64,000 nt of DNA, taken from positions 62,001 to 126,000 of the forward strand of contig NZ_JAAVUT010000007.1 in NCBI RefSeq assembly GCF_018449575.1, in the 5' to 3' direction. The notes under the pieces are model-generated. The model made no database searches. It was given only the letters and a program-made list of their open reading frames with translations, and had not been told where the DNA came from. Positions 1 to 9,483 of this stretch are shown piece after piece. The translations under genes and the position numbers were made by a program. The DNA is from Sodalis sp. dw_96 (GTDB lineage Bacteria; Pseudomonadota; Gammaproteobacteria; Enterobacterales; Enterobacteriaceae). Every line of letters starts with the position of its first letter. Position 1 is the first letter of the stretch.

Positions 1-1
1 A

Positions 2-1120
2 GCATTTTATGGCGAGCGGCTACGGCTCGCTCGCTTATTGAAAGGGTATACGCTACAAGAACTCGGCGATGCCGTTTCGGTAACCCGGCAAAGTATAAAT
101 CAGTATGAAAGTGATGTTAGAGCCCCAGCTACTGATGTGCGAAATGCATTGGCTGAATTCCTTCAGGTATTTCCTGATTTTTTTGGTATTCTACTTTCAG
201 GTGATGTTAAACCTGAGCAGTGTCACTTTCGCAAGAGACAAACAACCCCTGCTGGGGTTAAAGAGCGAGTGCAAGCATATAGTACGGTTCTTGAACAACT
301 TGTTGCCGAGTTGCATGAGCATCTAGACTTACCAGAAAACCGTTTTAATTTGATAGATAACAGCAAAATCTCAGAATTAACACCTCTTGTGATTGAAAAA
401 ATAGCAGAAGGCGCTCGTATTCGTTGGGGATTAACGCCTGATGCACCGATCGATAATATGGTGAATGTCGTTGAGAACCAGGGGGCTATTGTTACTTGTT
501 TCGATGGCGTCTCTGAGAAAGTTGATGCTCTATCAGTGAATCGGAAATTTCCCATTATAATTCGTAATACAGCTAAAGAAAGCGCATGTCGAATGCGTTT
601 TGATCTGGCTCATGAAAGTGGCCACCTGATCATGCATGATGGTATTGAGACTGGCTGTAAGCAAACCGAGCGAGAAGCCGATGCTTTCGCTAGTGCTTTT
701 TTATTCCCTCGTAAATCTTTTGCGAGAGAGTTTCCTGATTGCTTAGGGAGCGGAGGGGCTATCGATTGGAAAAGGGTTTACAGCCTAAAAATGCGATGGA
801 AGGTAAGTGCCAGAGCGATCGTTTATAGAGCTCATTTTTTAGGATTTATTAATGCCCAACAATATAGAAGTGCTAATGTCTGGTTTAGTCAAACACGGCA
901 AACTAAAAGTGAGAAGTTTGATGACCAAATTCCTTTAGAAGAACCTCATGTTCTAGAAGAAAGTTTAACTATATTGAAAGAACAGTTAGGTATATCTTTC
1001 GAAATGTTGGCTAAGAAATTGGGGATCAAACCAGAGCTATTAGCTGATATTTCCGGTGTTAAATATGTAGCCGATCATGATGATGGATTTGATGATGTAA
1101 TTGTCCCCTTTAACTTTTAA
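2..1120 (+). CDS. XRE-type HTH plus ImmA/IrrE metallopeptidase protein, 5' end outside window
   Basis: The frame is open to the left edge of the window, and the residues before the first possible internal start (TTG at 38) read as the beginning of an XRE helix-turn-helix, so the true start lies upstream. Visible order: HTH over the first about 60 residues, a linker, then an ImmA/IrrE zinc-peptidase domain with the HExxH motif as HESGH (residues 192-196 counted from position 38), followed by a C-terminal helical tail. Such proteins act as regulators whose peptidase domain cleaves a partner repressor or toxin-linked protein; several control mobile elements or toxin-antitoxin pairs. The downstream neighbour is an insertion sequence, so no partner gene is visible here. 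Family call is firm; the specific role is unknown. Confidence 0.8.
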   Translation, partial: AFYGERLRLARLLKGYTLQELGDAVSVTRQSINQYESDVRAPATDVRNALAEFLQVFPDFFGILLSGDVKPEQCHFRKRQTTPAGVKERVQAYSTVLEQLVAELHEHLDLPENRFNLIDNSKISELTPLVIEKIAEGARIRWGLTPDAPIDNMVNVVENQGAIVTCFDGVSEKVDALSVNRKFPIIIRNTAKESACRMRFDLAHESGHLIMHDGIETGCKQTEREADAFASAFLFPRKSFAREFPDCLGSGGAIDWKRVYSLKMRWKVSARAIVYRAHFLGFINAQQYRSANVWFSQTRQTKSEKFDDQIPLEEPHVLEESLTILKEQLGISFEMLAKKLGIKPELLADISGVKYVADHDDGFDDVIVPFNF

Positions 1121-1357
1121 GGAATGATTGATATGCCGGCTTGCGAATAAGCGGCCGGATTATTTATTCGTAAAGGTTAAGTAATTTATTAAAGTTCGTA
1201 GATTTTAAAGCTTGTTTAGAATTTGTAAGGATCCTTGATTCTTTAGCTTACGAAATATGATCCTTATGAGTAAAACCACCTGCAACGACATGGTACGGCG
1301 GGCCTAATAATTTATTAACGGTGCCCAATCTTGCCAAGTCCGCTTTATTGGTAAGGC
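1121..1357. other. Non-coding spacer left of the IS66 element
   Basis: No complete gene is seen. A weak hairpin (CGAATAA paired with TTATTCG, about 1146-1172) follows the peptidase gene and could act as its terminator. On the minus strand the spacer contains the 3' part of a short open frame that is cut by the IS66 insertion. Confidence 0.4.
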
Positions 1358-1365
1358 GAAAAGTA
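1358..1365. repeat. Left copy of IS66 target-site duplication
   Basis: GAAAAGTA directly abuts the left inverted repeat and is repeated exactly at 3782-3789. Eight bases is the duplication length typical of the IS66 family. Confidence 0.92.
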
Positions 1366-1450
1366 GTAAGGGGACGGGCGTCTCGCCTTGCTCACGAAAT
1401 ACCATTCCAGCATTCTGATCTCACCCCATAAAATCGGTGTGAGATGGATC

Positions 1451-1753
1451 ATGACGAAACGTTATTCCCTTAGTGAAAGACAGCAACACCTTGATGCTTG
1501 GCAATGCAGTGGATTAACCAAACAAGAATATTGTCGGCAGCATCACATAACCGTTAGCGCCTTTTATTATTGGATAAAACATCATAAGGATGAGGTTACC
1601 GCGACAGAGACCACCGCCTTTATCCCCGCGCGCCGGGTTGTGGCTGAGAATAATAATGCTAGTGCAGTAACGCTGAACCTGCCTAACGGCTGTTCGGTCA
1701 GTTGTCTTCCGGCCCAATTAATGACCGTGATGCAGGCTTTATCACTGTGTTAA
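1451..1753 (+). CDS. tnpA: IS66 accessory protein TnpA
   Basis: Small helix-turn-helix protein of the IS66 OrfA type, about 100 residues, needed with TnpB and TnpC for transposition of IS66 elements. The N-terminal helices, which carry the LDAWQCSGLTKQEYC pattern and the YYWIKHH motif, are typical of the family. ATG at 1451 is preferred over an upstream start at 1388 because it matches the usual N-terminus and because 1388 lies just inside the inverted repeat. The stop overlaps the likely start of tnpB, suggesting translational coupling. Confidence 0.85.
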   Translation: MTKRYSLSERQQHLDAWQCSGLTKQEYCRQHHITVSAFYYWIKHHKDEVTATETTAFIPARRVVAENNNASAVTLNLPNGCSVSCLPAQLMTVMQALSLC

Positions 1754-2082
1754 CGCCACCATGCATCTGGTTGGCACGCGAGCCGGTGGATATGCGCCGT
1801 GGCATCGATACGTTGACGCAATACATCACTGATAATTTGCACCAGCCCTGGCAGGAGGGCGCCGCCTTTGTGTTTTGCAATAAAGCCCACTCGCGCATGA
1901 AGGTCCTGCGATGGGATAAGCATGGCGTCTGGCTCTGTCTGCGTCGGTTGCACCAAGGCCATTTTGTCTGGCCAAAACAAGGTGATATCGCCTGGATGCT
2001 GTCGCCGGAACAGTTCGACTGGCTGATAAAAGGCGTGGACTGGCAGCGCGTTGACGGCCTGGACTTAACCCAGTGGGAATAA
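1747..2082 (+). CDS. tnpB: IS66 accessory protein TnpB
   Basis: IS66 Orf2 protein of about 111 residues. The conserved core is visible: a WLAREPVDMRRGID stretch near the N-terminus and the FCNKAHSRMKVLRWD segment in the middle. The start is uncertain: GTG at 1747 overlaps the tnpA stop and gives a protein of normal length, while TTG at 1702 would add 15 residues. It works with TnpA and TnpC in transposition, but its biochemical activity is not established. Confidence 0.85.
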   Translation: MLTPPCIWLAREPVDMRRGIDTLTQYITDNLHQPWQEGAAFVFCNKAHSRMKVLRWDKHGVWLCLRRLHQGHFVWPKQGDIAWMLSPEQFDWLIKGVDWQRVDGLDLTQWE

Positions 2083-2148
2083 TGATAAAAATGAATTAAT
2101 ACATTGATTTTAAATGACAATAATAATCTGTTTTGATAAAATCAATGC

Positions 2149-3723
2149 ATGGATATCGACTCGCTGCTGGCCTCACAAAACCCCGATGATCTGCGCTCCC
2201 TGGCGTTGAAATTACTCGCGGACCTAGAGCAGAAAACCCAAAAAAACCAGGCATTGGCGCAGTATATCCAGCAACTGGAAGAAGCGCTAAAAAATGCCCG
2301 TCACTGGCGCTTCGGACGTAAAAGTGAAGCCTTCCAGGGCGAACAACGCGGCTTGTTCGATGAAGATATCGAGGCCGATGCCGCCGATATTGAACAGCAG
2401 TTGGCGACCTTGTTACCTGAGCCAAAAGAATCCCTAGCGGCAACACCTAAACGCCGACCTCTGCCGCCGGAATTACCCCGTGAGGATATCCACCTGGCCC
2501 CCGCATCCGATAGCTGCCCGGACTGCGGACATGCCCTGCGCTTCATCCGCGATGAGATCAGCGAGCGGCTGGAATATGTCCCGGCACGTTTTATCGTGCA
2601 TCGGCATATCCGTCCGCAGTTCAGCTGTGAACACTGCGATACCGTAGTCAGTGCACCACTGCCGGCGCAACTGATCGAAAAAGGCCAGCCCGGTCCAGGT
2701 CTGCTGGCGCAGGTGGTCAGCGCCAAATGCCTCGATCACCTGCCACTCTATCGCCAACAGGTTATCTATCAACGCAGCGGTGTTGATATCCCGCGCAGTA
2801 CGCTGGCCGGTTGGTTCGGCGCGGTGGGCGCGGCGCTCAAACCGCTGGCCGAGCGGCTGCATCATGACCTGCTGCAGCATCCGGTGCTGCAGGCCGATGA
2901 AACCACGCTCTCCATCCTTGACCCTGGCAAAGGCAAAACTCTACGCGGTTATCTCTGGGCCTATGTTACCGCCCACAGCGCCGAGCAGGCGATAGTGCTA
3001 TATGACTGCCAGCCAGGGCGCAGTGGCCAATATGCTCGCGATATCCTTGATGGTTGGCACGGCATCCTGGTAGTCGATGGATATAGCGGTTACCAGGCCT
3101 TGTTCGGCAAAACCAAAGACCAGGAAAAAGCCGAAGACAAAGCCAAAGCAAAAGCAAAAGCTAAAGAAGCCGGCTGTATGGCCCACGTTCGGCGTAAGTT
3201 CTTCGAGCTTTTTATCGCCAACAAGAGCCCGGTGGCCAAACAGGCGCTGGATATTATCCGCGAGTTATATAAGCTCGAGCGCAAAATTAAACATCGCCCG
3301 GTAGAGAAACAGCGCCAGTGGCGACAGCGCTACGCCAAGCCGCAAATGGACGCCTTCCATAAGTGGCTGCTGTTGCAACATTCCCGATCTGCGCCCAACT
3401 CCGGACTGCGGCGGGCTCTGGACTACACTCTAAACCGATGGCCGGCTCTGCTGTGCTACCTGGAGGACGGCCGGGTTCCCATAGATAATAACCGTTGCGA
3501 AAATGCAATGCGCCCGGTGGCCGTGGGCAGAAAAAATTGGTTATTTGCTGGTTCGTTACGCGCCGGGCAACGCATGGCCGCTATCCTCAGCCTGCTGGAA
3601 ACCGCCAAACTGAACGGCCACGATCCTTATATCTGGTTGCGGGACGTATTAACGCGCCTCCCCACTTGGCCCAATAACAGAATAGCCGAGCTGTTGCCCT
3701 ACGCCGAAAATAGCTTCAGTTGA
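2149..3723 (+). CDS. tnpC: IS66 transposase TnpC
   Basis: Full-length 524-residue IS66 transposase. Visible domains in order: N-terminal coiled-coil/leucine-rich helix (about 10-60), a zinc-binding segment with CPDCG and CEHC pairs (about 125-165), the DDE catalytic core (ADETT near 250, VVDGYSGY near 310, a late acidic residue in NNRCENAMRP) and the short IS66 C-terminal domain. A lysine/alanine-rich insert (about 325-345) sits before the zinc-like CMAHVRR motif. No frameshift or stop is seen, so the enzyme is probably active. Confidence 0.93.
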   Translation: MDIDSLLASQNPDDLRSLALKLLADLEQKTQKNQALAQYIQQLEEALKNARHWRFGRKSEAFQGEQRGLFDEDIEADAADIEQQLATLLPEPKESLAATPKRRPLPPELPREDIHLAPASDSCPDCGHALRFIRDEISERLEYVPARFIVHRHIRPQFSCEHCDTVVSAPLPAQLIEKGQPGPGLLAQVVSAKCLDHLPLYRQQVIYQRSGVDIPRSTLAGWFGAVGAALKPLAERLHHDLLQHPVLQADETTLSILDPGKGKTLRGYLWAYVTAHSAEQAIVLYDCQPGRSGQYARDILDGWHGILVVDGYSGYQALFGKTKDQEKAEDKAKAKAKAKEAGCMAHVRRKFFELFIANKSPVAKQALDIIRELYKLERKIKHRPVEKQRQWRQRYAKPQMDAFHKWLLLQHSRSAPNSGLRRALDYTLNRWPALLCYLEDGRVPIDNNRCENAMRPVAVGRKNWLFAGSLRAGQRMAAILSLLETAKLNGHDPYIWLRDVLTRLPTWPNNRIAELLPYAENSFS

Positions 3724-3781
3724 TACTGGTCAGTCTATAACATTATTTTATCCGCACAACGTGAGTTCACCGACCCCTTAC

Positions 3782-3789
3782 GAAAAGTA
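3782..3789. repeat. Right copy of IS66 target-site duplication
   Basis: GAAAAGTA directly follows the right inverted repeat of the IS66 element and matches 1358-1365 exactly. Confidence 0.92.
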
Positions 3790-3936
3790 TCGACCGGCCA
3801 ATATCTGACAGCGGGAAAGTTCACCATCCATTTACATCTCATTCATTAATCACAACATTTTAACCGTGTTTTGATTAAGGCTTTCAATTTACAACTCCTT
3901 AGGATGTGTAATCCGCTCAGTCTATAACAGGAACAA

Positions 3937-6900
3937 TTAAGCAGAAGCGAACAGAAGTTCTTCTACAATAGCTTGTGCACTTGAGACTACCTTACCCATA
4001 AAGACATTCACTCCATCCGTCATCGGAGTTATGTTTTCCAAGTATTCATTAAAGCGTCTAATCATCTCTATACGGCTTTCATTGCTTATCTTTCCAGAAA
4101 TGCCGAGAAGTCTTAAAGCAGTGATCATGTACGAGCAGTCCGAGTTGCAGAGCAAATTCTGCAGCACAACTTCTGCCGATGAGGAAAATGACCATTTTCG
4201 TAGTGCCTCTTGATATTGGGTTGGTAATGCACTCCCTCTTTCCCAAGTAGCATTAATCATTGCTTCAATACAAGTTAGCGCTTTGGCTTTATCACCGGTT
4301 ATACCGCAAAGTGAAAGTACAATATAAATGGGCATCTTGGGTTGCTCCCCCCTCGCCAATACCGTTTTAAGCAGGTTAGAATCTGGCCACCCAAGTGCTA
4401 AAGCATATAACACATTAATTAACAATCCTGTTTTGGGTTCTTTATCTATACCCAAGGATACCCATGTTTCCGCTAACGAGCATAGTGCATCCTCGTTGCC
4501 TTCGAATTGCTCTGCGTAAATTCGTTGGGCTTCAGCAATGTTGTCTTCTCGAGTGAAAGATTGCCGATCATTCATCATCTCAACTAAACAAGTGCGTAGT
4601 TCATTTGATACAGGTAGAAGTTCAGCCATCAAATTCAAACTTGATGGATTATGTTCTTTAAGTGGCAATGTTTTCAAATGCGCTACTAATTGGTTACGAG
4701 AAGAACCATTAATCAAAGCCTCTCTAGCTGTTCCGTTATATATGAACGCGCTCCAATTTATTTCAATACTTTTGCCAAGGAGGCGAGAATCATTGTGTAA
4801 TTCATCCCAGTGTTCAAATAGGATACGAGCCGCCAAGTTATCTGCTTCATGGTAATCGCTAAGCCAATGGAGAGTAAAGGAAGAGTCTTTGGTTAATATA
4901 TCAATACATTCTTTATATTTATCAAGGTAAAGCAGAGCAGTAAATGCACTACGTTTACGCATTTCAAAATAGGCTCCCGATGAATTAAATTCTTCATGAA
5001 GGTTGTTCAGCAAAGGTGCTATGGTTTCGGGTAGTTGCTGACCTGCAATGCATCTAGCTATAAGCCCAGAGGTACGAATCTGATGATTGCCTTCAGCAAA
5101 AATTGCAGAAGTTAACCGCTGAATAATTTCAGGGTTGATGGGGTGTTCACGTATTATACGAAATATTTCGGCTCTAGCATCAGACCTAGCTGGGCGCGCT
5201 GTTTTCAACACTTTTGTACGGATTGTAGGATCGTGTTCATGGCTAATGGCTATTGAAGCGATTGAAAAACTATCAATATTTTCGAATGCAGATTCAACCC
5301 ATTTTTTTACATCATGATCGTTCGCAAAAGTTTCAATTAGCCTATTTTGTATATCAACTTTATTGTAGAACCAAAGTTGTTGGGATAAGGCTGCCTTGAC
5401 AACATCTAGACATTCGTTATCCTTGAATTCGTCGAGTAAGCGGCCGATAGCGGAGCTGATGTCTCTTTCATTGCCCTTTTTTATCGCTTCAAGTAGCCAA
5501 CTACGCCTTGCTTCTTTCTCCTTTATAAATAGACGTACCCAGTTGGCAAGGATTGCAACCTCTCCAGGCGGCTTCAAATATTCACTGGATATTAATGCAA
5601 TCACCGCATCGTCTTTATCCCATCCATTCATAAGGGTAGAACATATCCAGAATTTATCCATACTCTTAGTTGCGGTTAAATAGGCTTCGAGCAACTCTAA
5701 TTTTTCAGTATCACCACCAAGTGCCAAATAGGCGAGTTGTGTATCCGGCCCCCAATAGATAGCTTGGTATTTTTCTCTACGTTCATCTAATACTTGTCTA
5801 ATTGTATTCGATAATTGAGGGATACCACTAAATCCTGTCCGTATAGCTTCCCATAAGGATTTTTGATGCATAAAGGACAAAGAAAACTTATGAACATAAT
5901 TGATAACACAAGGAGCAACTTCTATATCTCCCGGCCATGAATATGTCAAAAATGCAATTAACCGTTCTTGTTCGAATGGAGAATGATTATGCAAATTACG
6001 CAACTCTGCCAAAGCAAGCTGCTTTATCTCTACATCTTTTCCCCACCCTTGAATTAATACACGGCAACATGTGTCTTGCAGTTCATATGAGACGGACCCA
6101 TTGATGAACATCAGCCAAAGTTTCTGGCGATCATCTTTGCTATGCAAACCTTTTGAGATTCGAATTGAAATTCCCATCAGAGCCAAATCCATATTCATGG
6201 ATTGGCGAGCATTATCTGCCAGTTCATCTAATACATAATGGTTTGGCCAACCTTTCCACAAAGTGTACAAAAAAGCTGCACGCACCCCCATATCAGGCCA
6301 GTTTCTGGCTTTTTGGGCTAATTCGTTTCCTATATCACCATCGGAAGAAAATACCTTTGCTAGGCTTTCTGCTGCAGACCATCGACATGTAAGAGCCTCG
6401 TCATGCAATGCTAACTTCAGTGTATTTAACAAGTCGTTAGATGGTTTCCACTCACCTAGGGCCCTGATAAGATTAGCTCTGTCCCATTCCGGTCGCGCAG
6501 GAATCCAATTAGTTATATGGCTTTCGCAAGTATTGGCTACCGAAGGAGAGCGAAGGCCCTGGGCAATATAACCAGCCAAAACCTGCCGTAACTTTTGAAA
6601 AGGCGTCGTATCTACTTGCTCTGCCGCCTCATCAATAGTAGCACGAGCTTCCCTTGGAGAAAGACCAAAATCATTCGAAGCAAGTTCGGTTCGGAGCAAT
6701 AGAAGTTGGATTTTCTCCCAAGGTGAATTAACAGATTCCTTCAAGTAATCAATGGCATGCTGGGTAGCCCCTTTGCCTTGATCATTCCCTAAAATGCTAA
6801 ACCATGCCAGAACTACTTCACGCCATTGTGGTTGGTTCCATACTCGAGCTAGCCAAGCAAGTTGTTCTTTCTCATCCTTGCGGATCATAGACTGAGCAGC

Positions 6901-8895
6901 AAGATACTCCTGAATTGTCAGATGGAAGAAGCCTAATTCGTTCGGTGAACGCTCTACCATCAATCCTAAACCAGACAGTGCGTAATCTGTAATTACTTGA
7001 GCTTGACGTTTGGCATCATAATTTGTTAGCCCCGGGCCATGAAGATCGTCAGTTAAAAAAGCACAAAACGAAGCCTGACAAATATCTACGGTAATGACCC
7101 CCGCACCTCCCCCCTCCTGAATCTGCAATGCCAGCCTCATCAGCATTTCGCGCATGTCTTCTATGCGAGGAACCATATGACTAGGAAGCCCGGCAGCTTG
7201 AAAACGCGCCGCCGGATGGTCCGACAGGAGCATTTCTATTATTTTTTCATATACCCTAACCCGCTGTTCAGGTAGGTGATGAGAATAACGAAAAATATCG
7301 ACTAAAAGCTGACAGAAAAGCGGTGTTTTTGCAAGTTCCATTATTCGTGGGTTGACTTGGGTTGCTTTCAGAAATTCTTTTGTGCGCTGATAAACATTTT
7401 CTAAAGATCCCTCATTGGATGTCGTTTCCGGGAATTCTAGATATTCGAACCACATATTGGCAAACTGTTCGATTTGCTTTTCCTCAAACGCTCCCAAGCG
7501 AATGACTGGCCAAGAACCATCAGGGCGAACTCGCTCATAACCTCTTGGCCTACTTGTAAAAACAGCAGGTATAGACCTAATTGCCAAGAATACACTAATT
7601 CTATCCATAGCTTGCCTGGCCGCATCCATATCTTGCCCTTCGTCCAAGCCATCAACGAGAAGAAGCATATCACCTTGTCTGACAGCTCTCCGAAATAGTG
7701 GGCGGATATCATCTGCTGCATTTTGATGAAGCCAACTATCAAAATAATCCTCAAGGCTGAGATTGGATTGGACCTGGACGGCAGAACTGAAACCACCAAA
7801 GGAAATCCAAACAGGTAGTAATCTGCTCCACGGAGTTTTAACAGGGTCATCAGATTTTGAGAGCAATTGCAAAGCAATGATACGCAGCAATGTACTTTTA
7901 CCATATCCTGGTTCCCCAAGTACTACGCTCCTATTATTCCTTGAGAACCATTCGCCAATAGGGAAGCGAATTTCTTGAGTGATAGTTGACTGTATTCGGG
8001 GACGCTGGGGGTGTTGCATTTCTGCATTACTGGGATTTTGCTCTTCCTGTTTAAAAGGAGGTGAAGCCGTTAATGGCTCAGAAGTTGTAATGTTTCGTGA
8101 TTCAATAACAGCAGGCGCAATATAACGCTTGAGTAACGAGGCGGGCCGTTGAGAACCTAAACGCAATCCCTGGTCATGCCGGAGAAATAATGTCGTATAA
8201 ACTTCATAAAGTTGTAAACGTAATTTCCCCAGCTCAACTCCATCGAGCTTTTCACCAAGAGATCTCGCTTCCTCCTCACCGTTGAAACGACGGACCCATT
8301 CTCTAAGGAAGAAATCATCAACAATATCTGGATATCTTTTAAGTTTCTGAGCTAGCTGACCCCCTTCAGAACCATCCCAAACCTCAAAATTGATATTTAC
8401 TGCAGCCAGGCGGGCATGCTGGTTAGCAATTTCATCAACCTGCTCTGTTTTGCTAAGAGCTGATGATACGCACAAAACAAAACTTCTTGTTTTGTCAACC
8501 CATTTACCAACCAAAAATTTATCAACTGCCTTCTTGATGTCGTCACCAGAAAAATCTTTGATACGTTTGCACTGATAACAACAAAATTCATCAGGTGCTT
8601 GCTTTCGGGCTGCAAGGATATCCAGCCCGTATTGAGTTTGTCCAGGTGTTCCGTAAATCCAGCACGCAGAGACTGTTGACTCTCTATCTACCAAACGCCT
8701 AATGAGGCGTTCGAAATTTTCCCAAGTTAACTCACAAAAAGGGAGAGTTTGGACACGAGTATCAATTGGCAAAGAAGGGAACTCTCCATCAGGGGGAGCA
8801 CTCAGCCATGCTGGGATGTCCCCAGACATTTCGGTTGAAATTATGGAAGGTTTAGTTTGTTTGTGCGTATTCAAACTATTGTACAAATCAACCAT
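3937..8895 (-). CDS. Large nuclease-NACHT NTPase protein, candidate anti-phage NLR-like sensor
   Basis: This 1652-residue protein has three visible parts. Residues about 50-200 resemble a Mrr-like PD-(D/E)xK nuclease: FERLIRRLV helix, then Gly-Leu-Asp at 90-92 and Gln108-x-Lys110, a D...QxK arrangement. Residues about 320-670 form a NACHT-type STAND ATPase: Walker A GEPGYGKST (327-335), Walker B LLLVDGLDE (411-419), TSRP sensor (447-450) and the FFHLTIQEYLAA signature (656-667) that closes NACHT modules. The remaining about 980 residues are helical, HEAT-like repeats, which in such proteins usually recognise the trigger. By analogy with bacterial NACHT/Avs defence proteins, it is expected to oligomerise on sensing phage and activate the nuclease to destroy DNA. 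No partner gene is needed or visible. The role is inferred; the domain layout is seen. Confidence 0.85.
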   Translation of the reverse strand: MVDLYNSLNTHKQTKPSIISTEMSGDIPAWLSAPPDGEFPSLPIDTRVQTLPFCELTWENFERLIRRLVDRESTVSACWIYGTPGQTQYGLDILAARKQAPDEFCCYQCKRIKDFSGDDIKKAVDKFLVGKWVDKTRSFVLCVSSALSKTEQVDEIANQHARLAAVNINFEVWDGSEGGQLAQKLKRYPDIVDDFFLREWVRRFNGEEEARSLGEKLDGVELGKLRLQLYEVYTTLFLRHDQGLRLGSQRPASLLKRYIAPAVIESRNITTSEPLTASPPFKQEEQNPSNAEMQHPQRPRIQSTITQEIRFPIGEWFSRNNRSVVLGEPGYGKSTLLRIIALQLLSKSDDPVKTPWSRLLPVWISFGGFSSAVQVQSNLSLEDYFDSWLHQNAADDIRPLFRRAVRQGDMLLLVDGLDEGQDMDAARQAMDRISVFLAIRSIPAVFTSRPRGYERVRPDGSWPVIRLGAFEEKQIEQFANMWFEYLEFPETTSNEGSLENVYQRTKEFLKATQVNPRIMELAKTPLFCQLLVDIFRYSHHLPEQRVRVYEKIIEMLLSDHPAARFQAAGLPSHMVPRIEDMREMLMRLALQIQEGGGAGVITVDICQASFCAFLTDDLHGPGLTNYDAKRQAQVITDYALSGLGLMVERSPNELGFFHLTIQEYLAAQSMIRKDEKEQLAWLARVWNQPQWREVVLAWFSILGNDQGKGATQHAIDYLKESVNSPWEKIQLLLLRTELASNDFGLSPREARATIDEAAEQVDTTPFQKLRQVLAGYIAQGLRSPSVANTCESHITNWIPARPEWDRANLIRALGEWKPSNDLLNTLKLALHDEALTCRWSAAESLAKVFSSDGDIGNELAQKARNWPDMGVRAAFLYTLWKGWPNHYVLDELADNARQSMNMDLALMGISIRISKGLHSKDDRQKLWLMFINGSVSYELQDTCCRVLIQGWGKDVEIKQLALAELRNLHNHSPFEQERLIAFLTYSWPGDIEVAPCVINYVHKFSLSFMHQKSLWEAIRTGFSGIPQLSNTIRQVLDERREKYQAIYWGPDTQLAYLALGGDTEKLELLEAYLTATKSMDKFWICSTLMNGWDKDDAVIALISSEYLKPPGEVAILANWVRLFIKEKEARRSWLLEAIKKGNERDISSAIGRLLDEFKDNECLDVVKAALSQQLWFYNKVDIQNRLIETFANDHDVKKWVESAFENIDSFSIASIAISHEHDPTIRTKVLKTARPARSDARAEIFRIIREHPINPEIIQRLTSAIFAEGNHQIRTSGLIARCIAGQQLPETIAPLLNNLHEEFNSSGAYFEMRKRSAFTALLYLDKYKECIDILTKDSSFTLHWLSDYHEADNLAARILFEHWDELHNDSRLLGKSIEINWSAFIYNGTAREALINGSSRNQLVAHLKTLPLKEHNPSSLNLMAELLPVSNELRTCLVEMMNDRQSFTREDNIAEAQRIYAEQFEGNEDALCSLAETWVSLGIDKEPKTGLLINVLYALALGWPDSNLLKTVLARGEQPKMPIYIVLSLCGITGDKAKALTCIEAMINATWERGSALPTQYQEALRKWSFSSSAEVVLQNLLCNSDCSYMITALRLLGISGKISNESRIEMIRRFNEYLENITPMTDGVNVFMGKVVSSAQAIVEELLFASA

Positions 8896-9049
8896 ATCTA
8901 ATTTTTCGCCTCAATGCCTGCATTAACTGTTAGCTCTGTATCTTAGCTGTACTTTTGGCCAAGATTCTACTTTCTTTTGTCAACACATATCCTCGACAGC
9001 AATGGTAAAATCAACCATAGTGATTACCCCTGCCAGCGATACCAATAAT
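8896..9049. promoter_or_regulatory. Upstream region of the NACHT gene
   Basis: AT-rich spacer between the NACHT start and the IS5-like relic, expected to hold the promoter. The GAGGCG stretch about 12 bases before the start codon is a weak ribosome binding site. No clear operator is seen. Confidence 0.35.
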
Positions 9050-9483
9050 CTATTGTAGCAGTCGACGGTTTCTGTTTGGGTGGATGCTATATCGCCGTTC
9101 TGTGATGAAAATATCATTTTGGAACATATCAGCATTGGTACCACCACGGCACATGCGTTGGATTTCAAAGTGGTTGGCACGAATATTATTATCTAGCGAT
9201 ATTTCGGACCAATCAACAAATTGATTTTCATCAAGAATTGAGAGCAATTTATTGAAAATAAGATCAATAATACCTGTTTTTAACCATCGGTTAAATGGTT
9301 ATCAACCGTCTTTCTTGGGCTATAGCGTTCCGGGTATATCCCGCCATGGTGCTCCCACCAAAACATCCCGTTGATGATTCGACAATGCTCTAAGTAACGA
9401 TGTCCGATGCGTTGGGAATGCTCGATAGACAAATATGGAAGAATGATTTCCCATGCAGGATCAGGAATATCGTAACGAGCCAT
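9050..9483 (-). pseudogene. Decayed IS5-family transposase
   Basis: The N-terminal frame starting at 9483 reads as an IS5-type transposase (ARYDIPDPAWEIILPYL, then INGMFWW and PERYSPRKTV). Near 9290 the reading shifts: the sequence continues in another frame with FNRWLKTGIIDLIF and LLSILDENQFVDWSE, the next conserved block of the same family. After about 9190 the similarity fades and the catalytic DDE core is missing. The single shift could originally have been programmed, as in some IS5 subgroups, but truncation makes the relic inactive. Confidence 0.7.

Larger units (their letters stand above)
1366..3781 (+). mobile_element. Complete IS66-family insertion sequence
   Basis: The element is 2416 bp and is bounded by imperfect inverted repeats that begin GTAAGGGG at 1366 and, read inward on the other strand, at 3781. 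It carries the standard three IS66 genes in order (tnpA, tnpB, tnpC), all open, and is flanked by a perfect 8-bp target duplication. Intact genes and an undamaged duplication point to a recent, simple transposition. A diverged relic of another IS66 transposase lies at 18311-18558 in the same island. Confidence 0.93.
1248..3842 (-). other. Possible 56-codon ORF split by the IS66 insertion
   Basis: If the IS66 element and one copy of its 8-bp duplication are removed, the minus strand reads ATG at 3842 through to TAA at 1248 as one uninterrupted 56-codon frame. It lies just downstream of the NACHT gene and in the same direction, so it could have been a short co-transcribed gene. I do not recognise the product and see no strong ribosome binding site. 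A frame of this length can arise by chance. Confidence 0.2.
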
